From assembly GCF_016107305.1 (NCBI RefSeq), contig NZ_RCVR01000019.1:1-64000 (forward strand): DNA of 64,000 bases, in the 5' to 3' direction. The notes under the pieces are model-generated. The model searched no databases, was not told where the DNA came from, and saw only the letters and a program-made list of their open reading frames with translations. Shown here one piece after another: positions 1 to 8,806 of this stretch. The stretch is from Roseomonas sp. KE2513. GTDB lineage: Bacteria; Pseudomonadota; Alphaproteobacteria; Acetobacterales; Acetobacteraceae. The position numbers were made by a program, and so were the translations under genes. The stretch's first letter is position 1. Each line of letters opens with the position of its first letter.

Positions 1-171
1 GCGGTGTTCAACGGCACACCGACGTAAACTCGTTCTACGCTGCGCGCCGGCGATCGTGCCGGGGGAGGGCGGCGTGAGCCAGTTTGCGCGAGGTTTCGAT
101 CTTACAACCACCCGAAGGCATCGTGGCCGCGCCGGTTCGGGCCGGGGCACGACCTCACCGGTGAGCCGCGG

Positions 172-1425
172 ATGAGCGATGCCGCGATTTCCCCGCCCCC
201 CAATCCCAGGGCCGAGCGGGCTCTCGACTTCCTCAGTTTCGCGCTCTCCGATGTCCGCTACGGGCTCGGCGCCTATCTTGCCGTTTACCTCCTTACCGAG
301 CACGCCTGGGACGAGGCCAGCATCGGTCTCGCCCTCTCCTTTGGCGGCATGGTCGGGCTGGTCTCGCAGACGCCGCTTGGCATTCTCGTAGACGCCATCC
401 GCGCCAAGCGCGCCCTGCTGGGCTGCGCCGTGGTGGTGGTCACGGCCACCTCCCTCGTCATTCCGCTCGCGCCGCATTTCTGGGCCGTGGCGGCGGCCGG
501 CGTGATCGGGGCGCTGGCCGGCACGACCATGAGCCCCACGCTGGCGGCCATGTCGCTGGGCATCGTGGGGCCGGCACGCTTCGCGCACCGAGCCGGGCGG
601 AACGAGGCCCTGTTCCATTTTGGTAACGCGGCGATCAACCTCGTGATCCTTCTCACCGCACCTTTCGTCGGCACCGCGATCGTCTTCGTGATGATGGTGG
701 TGACCGCCGCCGCCAGCCTCTGGGCGGTCACGCGCGTGCCGGCGAACGCCATCGACTACGAGCTCGCGCGCGGGCTGCTACCGGACCGGCAGGGGCACGG
801 TCACCGCCCCTCTCCCTGGAGCACCCTCTTGGCTAGCCGGCCGCTGATGATCTTCGCCCTCACCGGCGCGCTCTTTCACATGGCCAACGGGCCCATGCTG
901 GCCCTCGTGGCGCAGCGGCTGGCGCTCAGCCATCCTGGGCAGGGAATCATGTTCACCGCCGCCTGCGCGATCGCCGCCCAGACCATCATGGTGCCCGCGG
1001 CAGCCCTGGCCGGGGCGCGGGCGGATGCCTGGGGGCGCAAGCCCCTCTTCCTCGTCGCCTTCGTCGCCCTGGCCCTACGAGGGTCCCTCTATACCCTGTC
1101 GGATCACCCGGCCTGGCTGATCGGGGTGCAACTGCTCGACGGCGTGGGCGCCGGGCTGATCGGGGCACTGTTTCCCGTGATCGTCGCCGACCTCACCACT
1201 GGTAGCGGCCACTTCAACGCGGCACAGGGCGCGGTGGGAACGGTGCACGCGATCGGCGGAATCCTCAGCGGCACCCTCGTCGGGTTCCTCGTCGTCAACG
1301 CGGGATACCACGCGGCCTTCCTCGCCCTCTCCTCGATCGCAGCGGCCGGCGGCCTGATTTTCCTCATCGCCATGCCGGAAACACGGGTGGGCAGCACCGT
1401 GCCCATGGTGCTTCAGGCGAAGTAG
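172..1425 (+). CDS. MFS transporter
   Basis: A 417-residue, very hydrophobic protein that reads as a 12-helix major facilitator. It has the usual two six-helix halves, a basic loop after helix 2 (D-A-I-R-A-K-R near residue 78) and a soluble linker around residues 195-220. The second half repeats a basic loop (ADAWGRKPLF). It should sit in the inner membrane and move a small solute by proton coupling; the substrate cannot be told from sequence. The ATG start is preceded by a weak purine stretch. It is transcribed alone and ends next to intergenic repeat copy A. It could equally be a drug exporter or a sugar/organic acid carrier. Confidence 0.85.
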   Translation: MSDAAISPPPNPRAERALDFLSFALSDVRYGLGAYLAVYLLTEHAWDEASIGLALSFGGMVGLVSQTPLGILVDAIRAKRALLGCAVVVVTATSLVIPLAPHFWAVAAAGVIGALAGTTMSPTLAAMSLGIVGPARFAHRAGRNEALFHFGNAAINLVILLTAPFVGTAIVFVMMVVTAAASLWAVTRVPANAIDYELARGLLPDRQGHGHRPSPWSTLLASRPLMIFALTGALFHMANGPMLALVAQRLALSHPGQGIMFTAACAIAAQTIMVPAAALAGARADAWGRKPLFLVAFVALALRGSLYTLSDHPAWLIGVQLLDGVGAGLIGALFPVIVADLTTGSGHFNAAQGAVGTVHAIGGILSGTLVGFLVVNAGYHAAFLALSSIAAAGGLIFLIAMPETRVGSTVPMVLQAK

Positions 1426-1465
1426 GAGCTCCCGTTCGGGACCGGAGGCGGCTCCCGTGGCCCTG

Positions 1466-1675
1466 AAGAGGGCTCCGCCCTCTCCAGACCTCACCTGCCA
1501 AGGGCCTGAGGCCCTTGGATCCCCGTCCGGCTGTCGCGGATGCGGTGATTGGGGGCCGGTTCTTTCGTCGTGCCCTTGTTAGGCGCACCGGCCGCTAAAC
1601 TGTTCTAAGAAATCAAAGAGAAAGATGATGGTAAGGGGCCCGGGGAGAGGAAGAATTCCTTCTTCCTCTCCCCGG
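1466..1675 (+). repeat. Multi-hairpin intergenic repeat, copy A
   Basis: This fills the 296-base gap between two convergent genes. It contains a 7-bp stem (1467-1473/1477-1483), an 8-bp stem CAAGGGCC-TGA-GGCCCTTG (1499-1517), a conserved AAAGATGATGG core (1621-1631) and a 16-bp perfect stem with a 4-base loop (1640-1655/1660-1675). Related copies lie at 33333, 42091 and 49181. It probably works as a two-way transcription terminator, judging from hairpins at both ends; that role is inferred. Confidence 0.75.
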
Positions 1676-1721
1676 CTTCACCCGCCCAGGCCACCCGGAA
1701 GCTGAAACCCGCTACGGCGCT

Positions 1722-3044
1722 TCAGGCCGCGGGCCTGGCCTCCTCGCCCCAGAGTTCCGGCTTCACCACGAAGCGGTCCGGGCGCCGCCACCAGCCGGGC
1801 TTCTGGGCCAGCGGCCCGGAGAAGCGGCCGTCGGTGGCGAGGGCGCGCACGACGCCCGCGAGGGGGGTGGGGCGTGGCGGGCTGAAGCGGGCGTCGAAGA
1901 CCCCGGGCTCGTAGGCGCCGTCGCTGCGGCGGAGGAGGGACACCCAGTCCATCGCTCCGAAGAGCGACCAGGGGGTGACCGCGAGGATGTCCACGCCTTC
2001 ACCACGGAGGGAGACGGCCGCGTTCCAGGTCTCGAGCAGCCAGCGCGCGCTCTCGTCGGGGTCCTCGCAGCCGAGATGGGCCTCGGTCACGGCGATGGGC
2101 AAGCGGTAGCGTTCCCAGGCCTCGCGAAGCCGCGGCTCGAAGCCGAGCTCGGAGCGCGGCACGGGCACGCGCACCGCCTCGGTATCCACATAGCGACGGC
2201 CCCCGCCGCCTTCGCCAGCCAGACTGGGGTGGTAGAGGCCCACCCGGTGGTCGAGGAAGCGGTCACTCGTCACGTAGTGGTTAATGCCGAGGACATCGGG
2301 GACGCAGGGCTCGGCGACGAGCTCCTCGAGGTGCTCGGGGAGGACCCCCGCGGCGATCAGGGCGGGGTAGAGGGGGTGATCCCGGTCCACCCGCCCGCAG
2401 AGCAGGTCGAGGCTGAGCCAGCGCCGCGTGTTCTCGTGCTCAGCCTGATCCAGCAGGGGCTCGGTGGCAAAGACCTTGCCGAGATCCTCGGTTTGCACGA
2501 GCCGCGCCTCCGGCTGCACCTTACGGATCGCCCGCATGGCCAGCGCGGTGCCCCGGCACTCGTTCATGAGCGCGGTGAGGAAGCTGCGCTCGTCGCTCTC
2601 GTGCGGGTGCCAATGGGCGTAGAGGGCGGAGAAGCGGGCCGTGGTCAGTGGCTCGTTCACCGGCGTCCAGTCCATGACCCAGGGGTAACGGGCGGCGGCC
2701 AGCGCGGCATAGGCTGCCAGCTTCTCGGGGAACCTGGGATCGAGCAGATCGGTATAGGCGGGGCCGGAGCCATGGTGGATGAGCCCTGCGATGGGCGCGA
2801 TCCCCAGGGATTGCAGCCGCGCCAGCCGGGCATCCGACCAGGACCAGTCGCAGTCCAGAAGGCTCTTCGGCGCCACCCGTTCCCATAGCACGGGGTAGCG
2901 CAGGCGCCGGACGCCGAGGGAGGCGACCTGGTCCAGGTCCGTCGCCCGGTGGTGATGCCCCGTTTCACGGAGCTGATCGCGCCATTGGCCGTTCACGCGC
3001 AGGACGGTGCATTCGATGCCGCCCCAGATTTCCGGCAGCGTCAT
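1722..3044 (-). CDS. Glycoside hydrolase family 1-like protein
   Basis: A 440-residue TIM-barrel glycosidase of the beta-glucosidase (GH1) type. The acid/base glutamate lies in WTPVNEP (about E131) and the likely nucleophile in AVTEAH (about E321); LGINHYVTSD is also a family motif. GH1 members hydrolyse beta-glycosides with retention of configuration. There is no signal peptide, so it is probably cytoplasmic. The reading frame stays open 70 codons upstream, but that stretch is basic, low complexity and unlike the family, so the ATG giving MTLPEIWGG is chosen. That ATG overlaps the stop of a short upstream ORF by one base. Related proteins are sometimes fused to an RfbD-type reductase, which is absent here. 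Confidence 0.8.
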   Translation of the reverse strand: MTLPEIWGGIECTVLRVNGQWRDQLRETGHHHRATDLDQVASLGVRRLRYPVLWERVAPKSLLDCDWSWSDARLARLQSLGIAPIAGLIHHGSGPAYTDLLDPRFPEKLAAYAALAAARYPWVMDWTPVNEPLTTARFSALYAHWHPHESDERSFLTALMNECRGTALAMRAIRKVQPEARLVQTEDLGKVFATEPLLDQAEHENTRRWLSLDLLCGRVDRDHPLYPALIAAGVLPEHLEELVAEPCVPDVLGINHYVTSDRFLDHRVGLYHPSLAGEGGGGRRYVDTEAVRVPVPRSELGFEPRLREAWERYRLPIAVTEAHLGCEDPDESARWLLETWNAAVSLRGEGVDILAVTPWSLFGAMDWVSLLRRSDGAYEPGVFDARFSPPRPTPLAGVVRALATDGRFSGPLAQKPGWWRRPDRFVVKPELWGEEARPAA

Positions 3045-3163
3045 CAGCCGTACCCGCCTCCGTGGGGCCGAAGATGTGTCTGCTGCGGGCGGTCTGTCCG
3101 CGTGGCACGGCGAGTGGCCGCGTGTGACATGCCGCACAAGCGGCCGAGTGTTTCGCGAATCAT
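3044..3163 (-). CDS. Possible 39-residue leader ORF before the GH1 gene
   Basis: A short ORF encoding a basic peptide (MIRETLGRLCGMSHAATRR...). A GGAGG lies 8 bases before the ATG and its stop overlaps the GH1 start as TGATG. This layout would allow translational coupling. No family is recognised and the peptide is arginine-rich and low in complexity, so it may not be a real product. Confidence 0.22.
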   Translation of the reverse strand: MIRETLGRLCGMSHAATRRATRTDRPQQTHLRPHGGGYG

Positions 3164-3441
3164 GCGAGGATCCTCCATGAGCCTTGCCCTGTCTTCCCGC
3201 AGCAGCGGCACATCGACGCTTAAGCGCGTTAATCCGTCGCTTCATCATCTTCACGATTTCACGAGATAAAATGCCGAATGCCCATTTCCCCGAAGCCGCG
3301 GCGTGGGAAAGCGAGAGGGATGTTCAACTAGGTTAGCGCGTGCCTGACAGCCCTCCCTCAGCTTCGCTCGAGGGGTGCACCAGGCTGTGCCCCAGACCGG
3401 GAGCGCCCGGCCAAGTGCTATCGCAGGGCGGGGCTGAACCT
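3164..3441. other. Divergent intergenic region before the orphan ctaD
   Basis: This is the space between the GH1 side (minus) and the orphan oxidase subunit (plus). It includes a locally AT-richer stretch around 3235-3275 with a TTCACGA/TTTCACGA direct repeat (about 3249-3263). That is probably where one or both promoters lie. I could not assign -35/-10 boxes. No convincing gene is present. Confidence 0.4.
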
Positions 3442-5073
3442 ATGGCGATCACGACGCAGGGCGGCGGGGCGGGTGCCGGCGCCCATGGGCATGGCGCGCC
3501 CGATCACGCGCATGACCACGGGCCGCCGGGCTTCATCGCCCGATGGTTCTTCTCGACGAACCATAAGGATATCGGCACGCTCTACTTCGTCTTTGCCCTT
3601 ATCTCGGCCACCGTCGCCATCGCCGTTTCCATCCTCATGCGAACGGAGTTGGCCGAGCCCGGGCTACAGGTCTTCTCGGGCGGACAGAGCTGGAACACGA
3701 CGGTGTCGGTCCACGGGCTGACGATGATCTTCTTCGTGGTCATGCCGGTTCTGATCGGCGGCTTCGGGAACTGGTTCGTGCCGATCCTGATCGGGGCGCC
3801 GGACATGGCCTTCCCGCGGCTGAACAACATCTCCTTCTGGCTGGTGGTCCCGGCGGTCGCGCTGCTCTACGGCAGCATGTTCGTCGGGCAGGGCGCCGGC
3901 GCGGGGTGGACGCTCTACCCGCCGCTGGCGGACGACACCTACCAGTCGGGTCCCGCGATGGACATGCAGCTCTTTGCCCTGCACCTCTCGGGCATCAGCT
4001 CGCTGCTCAGCGCGATGAACTTCATCGCGACCATCTTCAACATGCGCGCCCCCGGCATGACGCTGCACAAGATGCCGCTCTTCGTCTGGGCGCAGCTGGT
4101 CACGGCTTTCCTGCTGCTGCTCGCCCTGCCGGTGCTAGCCGGCGCGATCACCATGCAGATCACCGACCGCAATTTCGGCACCGCCTTCTTCAAGCCCGAG
4201 GGCGGCGGCGATCCCGTGCTGTTCCAGCACCTCTTCTGGTTCTTCGGCCATCCGGAGGTCTACATCGTCATCCTGCCGGCCTTCGGCATCATCAGCCACG
4301 TCGTCGCGACCTTCAGCCGCAAGCCGCTCTTCGGTTATCTCGGTATGGTCTACGCGCTGGTGGCGATCGGGGTGGTGGGCTTCGTGGTCTGGGCGCACCA
4401 CATGTTCACCTCGGGCATCTCGGTGGACACGCGCGCCTATTTCTCGGCGGCCACGATGATCATCGCGGTGCCCACGGGCATCAAGATCTTCTCCTGGATC
4501 GCGACAATGTGGGGCGGGTCGATCCAGTTCAAGACGCCGATGCTCTTCGCGATCGGCTTCATCTTCGTCTTCACCGTCGGCGGCGTCACGGGCGTGAAGA
4601 TCGCCAATCCCGGCGTGGACGTGATCCTGCACAACACCTACTACATCGTCGCCCATTTCCACTACGTCATGGGCATCGCGGCGGGCTTCGCGATCTTCGC
4701 CGGTTTCTACTACTGGATCGGCAAGATGAGCGGTCACCAGTATCCCGAATTCCTGGGCCAGATTCATTTCTGGACCTTCTTCGTCGGCGTGAACCTGACC
4801 TTCTTCCCCATGCACTTCCTGGGCGCCCAAGGCATGCCGCGCCGCTACCCGGACTATCCGGATGCCTTCCAGCACTGGCACTACGTGGCGACGGCCGGCT
4901 CCTACATCACCGGCCTGTCCTTCCTGATCTTCCTCGTGCTGGTGGCGCAGACGCTGCTCCGGGGGCAGCGGGCCGGCGCCAATCCCTGGGGTGAGGGTGC
5001 GACGACGCTGGAGTGGCAGGTTCCCTCGCCGCCGCCCTTCCACACCTTCGAGAAGCTTCCGGTCATCCACTGA
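3442..5073 (+). CDS. ctaD: Cytochrome c oxidase subunit I, orphan paralogue
   Basis: A 543-residue haem-copper oxidase subunit I (aa3 type, 12 helices) that would reduce oxygen and pump protons in the inner membrane. It keeps the cross-linked His-Tyr motif with the proton-channel glutamate (FGHPEVYI), the CuB histidine pair (WAHHMF), the K-channel lysine (TGIKIFSW), and the haem a/a3 histidines in VAHFHYV. D-channel residues in [16 protein letters not shown] are intact. The ATG at 3442 is preferred over a GTG 102 bases upstream because the family starts near the His/Gly-rich segment. It lacks adjacent subunits II and III; a second, operon-borne copy lies at 55293. The two are very similar along their length, so this copy may partner the other operon's subunits. 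Confidence 0.9.
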   Translation: MAITTQGGGAGAGAHGHGAPDHAHDHGPPGFIARWFFSTNHKDIGTLYFVFALISATVAIAVSILMRTELAEPGLQVFSGGQSWNTTVSVHGLTMIFFVVMPVLIGGFGNWFVPILIGAPDMAFPRLNNISFWLVVPAVALLYGSMFVGQGAGAGWTLYPPLADDTYQSGPAMDMQLFALHLSGISSLLSAMNFIATIFNMRAPGMTLHKMPLFVWAQLVTAFLLLLALPVLAGAITMQITDRNFGTAFFKPEGGGDPVLFQHLFWFFGHPEVYIVILPAFGIISHVVATFSRKPLFGYLGMVYALVAIGVVGFVVWAHHMFTSGISVDTRAYFSAATMIIAVPTGIKIFSWIATMWGGSIQFKTPMLFAIGFIFVFTVGGVTGVKIANPGVDVILHNTYYIVAHFHYVMGIAAGFAIFAGFYYWIGKMSGHQYPEFLGQIHFWTFFVGVNLTFFPMHFLGAQGMPRRYPDYPDAFQHWHYVATAGSYITGLSFLIFLVLVAQTLLRGQRAGANPWGEGATTLEWQVPSPPPFHTFEKLPVIH

Positions 5074-5087
5074 GACAGAGGAAGGAG

Positions 5088-5107
5088 CCGGGGGATACGT
5101 CCCCCGG
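5088..5107. terminator. Hairpin between convergent genes
   Basis: Perfect 8-bp GC stem (CCGGGGGA/TCCCCCGG) with a TACG loop, 15 bases after the orphan ctaD stop and 17 bases from the stop of the convergent MFS gene. There is no clear T-run. It probably ends transcription from one or both sides. Confidence 0.55.
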
Positions 5108-5124
5108 TCGTCATGCTCCGGCCA

Positions 5125-6291
5125 TCACGCCCCGGCCGGAACCCCGAGGGCTGGCGCCGCCGCCGGCGCCTGGCCGCGGACGAAGTAGTAGATCGCGAGC
5201 ACCCCAAGCGCCCCGGGCAGCACCGCGAGTGAGGGCACGGCGGTTGCCCAGGCGACCAGCGCCGCCAGCATGCAGCCGGTCGTCGCGCCCATGTCCCAGC
5301 CCGCCTCGGCCGCGAAGTGGAAGCGGTAGGCGGCGCCCGAGTCCTTCGCCCGGTCGTAGATCACGCTCATCAGCACGGGCACGTAGAGGCCGGCCACGGC
5401 CGCGCCGGTCGCATTGGCGATGGCCGCGGCGGCCGGGGACCAGCTGGCGCAGGCGCGGAAGGCGAAGCCGAGGGTCAGCGCCGTGCAGACGAGGACGAGG
5501 TAGCGCTCGCGCTGCCCACGGTCGATCCCGCGGCCGCAGGCGATGCCGGCCACCGCGCCAACCAGCCCGGCCGCCGCATTGGCCAGCCCGAACGCCTCAT
5601 AATGTGAGCCGAGCGAGGTGAAGAGCACCATCGGCCAGGCGAGCGTCAGGCCGGAGGACATCCAGCCATCCGCCGCGAAGGTCGCGATGCCCCTGACATC
5701 GATCCCGCGCATCGAGTCCCGCATCCCGGGCACCGGCCCGGCCGGGATCTGGCCCATGCGCAGCAGCGGCAGGACGGAAAGCAGGGTGAGGCCGCCCGCG
5801 ATGCCAAAATCCACCGCTGCCCCGAAGTGCTCCAGCATCAGGCCGCCCGCGACCGGCCCGACGATGCCGATGAGCGAGCCGAGCGCAGTACGGAGGCCGA
5901 TCTCGTGCCCGCGCTGGGCGCCGCCGGTCACGACGGCGGCCGCGGCGTGGTAGAGCGGCCAGTAAAGGGACTCGGCCATGGAGGCGAGCAGCAGCCAGGC
6001 CGCGAGCCAGGCCGGTTCTTCCGCCCGCATGAGGGGCAGGAAGCCCGAGGCGCAGAGCGCGGCGCCCGTCATCATGGCCCGGCGGTAGCCGAGGCGCCGC
6101 ACCACCTCGAGCGAGATCAGGCGAAGCCCGAAGCGCGCCGTCAGCAGGGCGGCATAAGCGAGTAAGGCGACCGGCAGGCTGAAGCCTAGCTTCATGAGGT
6201 AGGCGCCGACGAAGCCTCCCGCGAGGGCGACGGAGAGCTGGAAAAGGGCATAGTGAAGGGTAAGCAGCCGAAAGGGGCTGGGGCGGGGCAC
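5125..6291 (-). CDS. MFS transporter
   Basis: A 388-residue hydrophobic protein with about 12 predicted helices, typical of a compact major facilitator. Charged loops follow helix 2 (RFGLRLISLEVVRRLGYRR) and the middle of the protein (about residues 195-205). It is likely an inner-membrane exporter or solute carrier of unknown substrate. It is divergent from the SafE-like/cco gene block, sharing a 213-base promoter region that carries two short palindromes. It is not part of any operon here. Confidence 0.8.
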   Translation of the reverse strand: MPRPSPFRLLTLHYALFQLSVALAGGFVGAYLMKLGFSLPVALLAYAALLTARFGLRLISLEVVRRLGYRRAMMTGAALCASGFLPLMRAEEPAWLAAWLLLASMAESLYWPLYHAAAAVVTGGAQRGHEIGLRTALGSLIGIVGPVAGGLMLEHFGAAVDFGIAGGLTLLSVLPLLRMGQIPAGPVPGMRDSMRGIDVRGIATFAADGWMSSGLTLAWPMVLFTSLGSHYEAFGLANAAAGLVGAVAGIACGRGIDRGQRERYLVLVCTALTLGFAFRACASWSPAAAAIANATGAAVAGLYVPVLMSVIYDRAKDSGAAYRFHFAAEAGWDMGATTGCMLAALVAWATAVPSLAVLPGALGVLAIYYFVRGQAPAAAPALGVPAGA

Positions 6292-6373
6292 GGCCGGAAA
6301 TCCTTATGGAAAGCACCGCCCCCGATGCGTCCGGCGCCAATATGTCCGGTGGCTGGGCGGTGGCGAAAGCATA

Positions 6374-6389
6374 CTCACGAAATCGTGAG
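6374..6389. promoter_or_regulatory. 16-bp palindrome CTCACGA-AA-TCGTGAG
   Basis: Perfect 7-2-7 inverted repeat in the divergent region between the MFS gene and the SafE-like gene. Size and symmetry suit a dimeric repressor or activator. The protein that binds is unknown. A related half (AAATCGTGA) occurs upstream of the orphan ctaD around 3250-3260. Confidence 0.4.
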
Positions 6390-6400
6390 GGTCAAGATCG

Positions 6401-6413
6401 AACGATAATCGTT
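6401..6413. promoter_or_regulatory. 13-bp palindrome AACGAT-A-ATCGTT
   Basis: Perfect 6-1-6 inverted repeat in the same divergent region, 11 bases downstream of the previous palindrome. Candidate operator or AT-rich promoter element for the divergent genes. Which gene it serves cannot be told. Confidence 0.35.
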
Positions 6414-6457
6414 TCGTTTTGCGGCACAGGTTTCGCCGCTCACGGCGCGCACGGTCC

Positions 6458-6471
6458 TTGCGCTGGATCAA
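6458..6471. promoter_or_regulatory. FNR/FixK-like box before the SafE-like gene
   Basis: TTGCGCTGGATCAA matches the TTGAT-N4-ATCAA consensus at 8 of 10 positions; the TTGCG half is a common variant in alphaproteobacteria. Its centre is only about 41 bases before the annotated start. A class II FNR promoter would therefore initiate almost at that ATG, which hints that translation begins at the downstream ATG (6553). Confidence 0.5.
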
Positions 6472-6504
6472 GGCCGGGCTCTCCGCCTCATGCCATGAGC
6501 GCGC

Positions 6505-7233
6505 ATGCTCGCCGACTGCCTGCATGGGCTGACCGCCCTCGCCCCGCACGACATGGTGGCCCTGATGGGCGCGATGCTGCTCGCCGGGCTGGCGGGCAGC
6601 GTGACCCATTGTGCGGGGATGTGCGGGCCCTTCGTCATCGCGCAGGCCGCCGAGGGTTCCGGCGGCGGCCGGCTGGCCCGGCTCGCCGGGGCGGCACTCC
6701 TGCCCTACCACGCGGGCAGGGCTGTCGGTTACGCGGGGCTGGGCGCGGTCTCCGGCGGCGCGGCCGGGTTGGTCTCCCTTCTGGCCTGGCGCGGGCTGCT
6801 GGCGATCCCCCTGCTGGCGGCGGCAATCGTCATGCTCGGCCAGGCGGCGGCGCGGCTGCCGGCCCTCGCCCGCTTCCGGCCGCACCTGCCGGCTCTGCCC
6901 TTCCGCCTGCCGGCGGGCCTCGGGGGCCTGCTCGGCGGGCCACCGGGGATGCGACGGGGCTTCCTTCTCGGGCTCATGCTGTCGGCCATTCCCTGCGGCC
7001 TGCTCTACGGGGCGCTGGCCGCCGCCATGGCGGCCGGAAGCGCTGCCGCGGGAGCACTGGCCATGCTCGCCTTCGTCCTCGGCACCGTGCCTACCCTCAT
7101 CGGGGTCGGGCTGCTCGGGCGCTTCTTCGGGCGGCGCTTCGGCCCTGCCTTGCGCACCGCCTCCGCCATGGTGCTCCTCGTTAACGCCTGTGTCCTGGCG
7201 GTTCTCGCGGCCAGGGCCGCGGGCTTAGCTTGA
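6505..7233 (+). CDS. Sulfite exporter TauE/SafE-like membrane protein (COG2836 type)
   Basis: A 242-residue membrane protein with about six helices. The first helix carries [12 protein letters not shown], whose paired cysteines mark the UreH-like/SafE (COG2836) family. Such genes often accompany cbb3 oxidase or copper-handling genes and are thought to help metal or thiol transport during oxidase maturation; the exact role is unproven. It lies just before ccoN, 61 bases away, with FNR-type boxes on both sides, so it is probably co-regulated by oxygen. The ATG at 6553 is an alternative start that removes a 16-residue polar leader. Confidence 0.72.
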   Translation: MLADCLHGLTALAPHDMVALMGAMLLAGLAGSVTHCAGMCGPFVIAQAAEGSGGGRLARLAGAALLPYHAGRAVGYAGLGAVSGGAAGLVSLLAWRGLLAIPLLAAAIVMLGQAAARLPALARFRPHLPALPFRLPAGLGGLLGGPPGMRRGFLLGLMLSAIPCGLLYGALAAAMAAGSAAAGALAMLAFVLGTVPTLIGVGLLGRFFGRRFGPALRTASAMVLLVNACVLAVLAARAAGLA

Positions 7234-7243
7234 TCTGAATCAA
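7230..7243. promoter_or_regulatory. Perfect FNR/FixK box before ccoN
   Basis: TTGATCTGAATCAA matches the full TTGAT-N4-ATCAA consensus. It overlaps the stop codon of the SafE-like gene and is centred about 58 bases before the ccoN ATG. A class II start 41.5 bases downstream would fall near 7278, leaving a short leader with the AAGAGGAG ribosome site. This implies activation of the cco operon at low oxygen by an FNR, FixK or Anr-type regulator. Confidence 0.85.
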
Positions 7244-7294
7244 GGTTCCGCAACCCGGCCTGTGGGACGAGGGCTCCATCAAGAGGAGCCCCCC

Positions 7295-8791
7295 ATGCCA
7301 GAGGGTCTGACCACTCAAACCCTGCTCTATTCCGGCGCCGCGACCAGGCCGCGCGCGCAGCCCGACTATGTCGAGGCGCCGCTGCGGGCCTTTGCCATCG
7401 CCACCATCTTCTGGGGAATCGCGGGCTTCCTGGTGGGCGTGCTGATCGCCGCCCAGCTCGCCTATCCCGCGCTGAACTTCGGGCTTGAATACACGAGCTT
7501 CGGCCGCGTGCGTCCGCTGCACACCTCCGCCGTGATCTTCGCCTTCGGCGGCAACGCGCTCTTCCTCACCAGCCTCTACGTCGTGCAGCGGACCTGCCGC
7601 GCGCGGCTCTTCGGCGGCGAGGAGACGGCCTGGTTCCTCTTCTGGGGCTACCAGTTCTTCATCGTCATCGCGGCCACCGGCTACCTGCTGGGCATCACCC
7701 AGGGAAAGGAATACGCCGAGCCCGAGTGGTACGCCGACCTCTGGCTGACGGTGCTCTGGGTCTCCTACCTCGTCGTCTACGGCGGCACGATCCTGCGGCG
7801 CGAGGAGCCGCACATCTACGTCGCCAACTGGTTCTTCCTCGCCTTCATCATCACCGTCGCGGTGCTGCACCTCGGCAACAACGTGTCCATCCCTGTCAGC
7901 CTCTTCGGCGCCAAGTCCTACGGCGCGGCCTCGGGCGTGCAGGACGCGATGATCCAGTGGTGGTACGGCCACAACGCGGTGGGCTTCTTCCTGACCGCCG
8001 GCTTCCTCGGGATGATGTACTATTTCATCCCCAAGCAGGCCGAGCGGCCGGTCTATTCCTACCGCCTGTCCATCGTGCATTTCTGGGCGCTGACCTTCCT
8101 CTACATCTGGGCCGGCCCACACCACCTGCACCACACGGCCCTGCCGGACTGGGCGCAGACGCTCGGCATGGTCTTCAGCATCATGCTGTGGATGCCCTCC
8201 TGGGGCGGCATGATCAACGGGCTGATGACCCTCTCGGGCGCCTGGGACAAGCTGCGCACCGACCCGGGCCTGCGCTTCTCCGTCGCCTCCCTCGGCTTCT
8301 ACGGCATCGCGACCTTCGAGGGCCCGGTGATGAGCATCCGCGCCGTGAACTCGCTCTCGCACTACACCGACTGGACCATTGGCCACGTCCACTCCGGCGC
8401 GCTGGGCTGGAACGGCTTCATCACCTTCGGCGTGCTCTACTGGCTCGTGCCGCGCCTCTGGGGCCGCACGCAGCTCTGGTCCACGCGGATGGCAAGCTGG
8501 CACTTCTGGATCGCGACGCTTGGCATCCTTCTCTACATCACCTCGATGTGGGTCTCGGGCATCATGCAGGGCCTGATGTGGCGCGCCTACGACCACCTCG
8601 GCTTCCTGCAGTACGCCTTCGTCGAGACCGTCGCGGCGCTGCACCCGTACTACGTCATCCGTGCCCTGGGCGGTGTCCTCTATCTCACCGGCGCCCTGCT
8701 CATGGCCTACAACTTGTGGCGCACGGTGCGCATGCCGGTGGCGGAGGCGAATGCCGACCGCACCGTCGACGCCCTGCCCGCCGCGGCCTGA
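7295..8791 (+). CDS. ccoN: cbb3-type cytochrome c oxidase subunit I
   Basis: A 498-residue, 12-helix haem-copper oxidase subunit of the C-family. It carries low-spin haem and the haem b3/CuB oxygen site in the inner membrane and gives high-affinity respiration. Family landmarks are the early haem-ligand region ([17 protein letters not shown]), the active-site helix (YGHNAVGFF) and [15 protein letters not shown], with the CuB histidine pair and the further [11 protein letters not shown] segment. An in-frame GTG lies 33 bases upstream, but AAGAGGAG six bases before the ATG at 7295 decides the start. It is the first gene of ccoNOQPGHIS, directly after an FNR box. Confidence 0.96.
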   Translation: MPEGLTTQTLLYSGAATRPRAQPDYVEAPLRAFAIATIFWGIAGFLVGVLIAAQLAYPALNFGLEYTSFGRVRPLHTSAVIFAFGGNALFLTSLYVVQRTCRARLFGGEETAWFLFWGYQFFIVIAATGYLLGITQGKEYAEPEWYADLWLTVLWVSYLVVYGGTILRREEPHIYVANWFFLAFIITVAVLHLGNNVSIPVSLFGAKSYGAASGVQDAMIQWWYGHNAVGFFLTAGFLGMMYYFIPKQAERPVYSYRLSIVHFWALTFLYIWAGPHHLHHTALPDWAQTLGMVFSIMLWMPSWGGMINGLMTLSGAWDKLRTDPGLRFSVASLGFYGIATFEGPVMSIRAVNSLSHYTDWTIGHVHSGALGWNGFITFGVLYWLVPRLWGRTQLWSTRMASWHFWIATLGILLYITSMWVSGIMQGLMWRAYDHLGFLQYAFVETVAALHPYYVIRALGGVLYLTGALLMAYNLWRTVRMPVAEANADRTVDALPAAA

Positions 8792-8806
8792 GGGAAAGCA
8801 CCCATC

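Noticed and set aside
1-27. An in-frame stretch ending in TAA at the left edge, possibly the end of an upstream gene
   Set aside because: Only eight codons are visible, so no coding claim can be supported. The rest of 28-171 shows nothing recognisable.
3340-3441. GTG start that would extend the orphan ctaD by 34 residues
   Set aside because: The extension is Pro/Ser/Cys-rich and unlike any subunit I; the ATG at 3442 matches the family's N-terminus.
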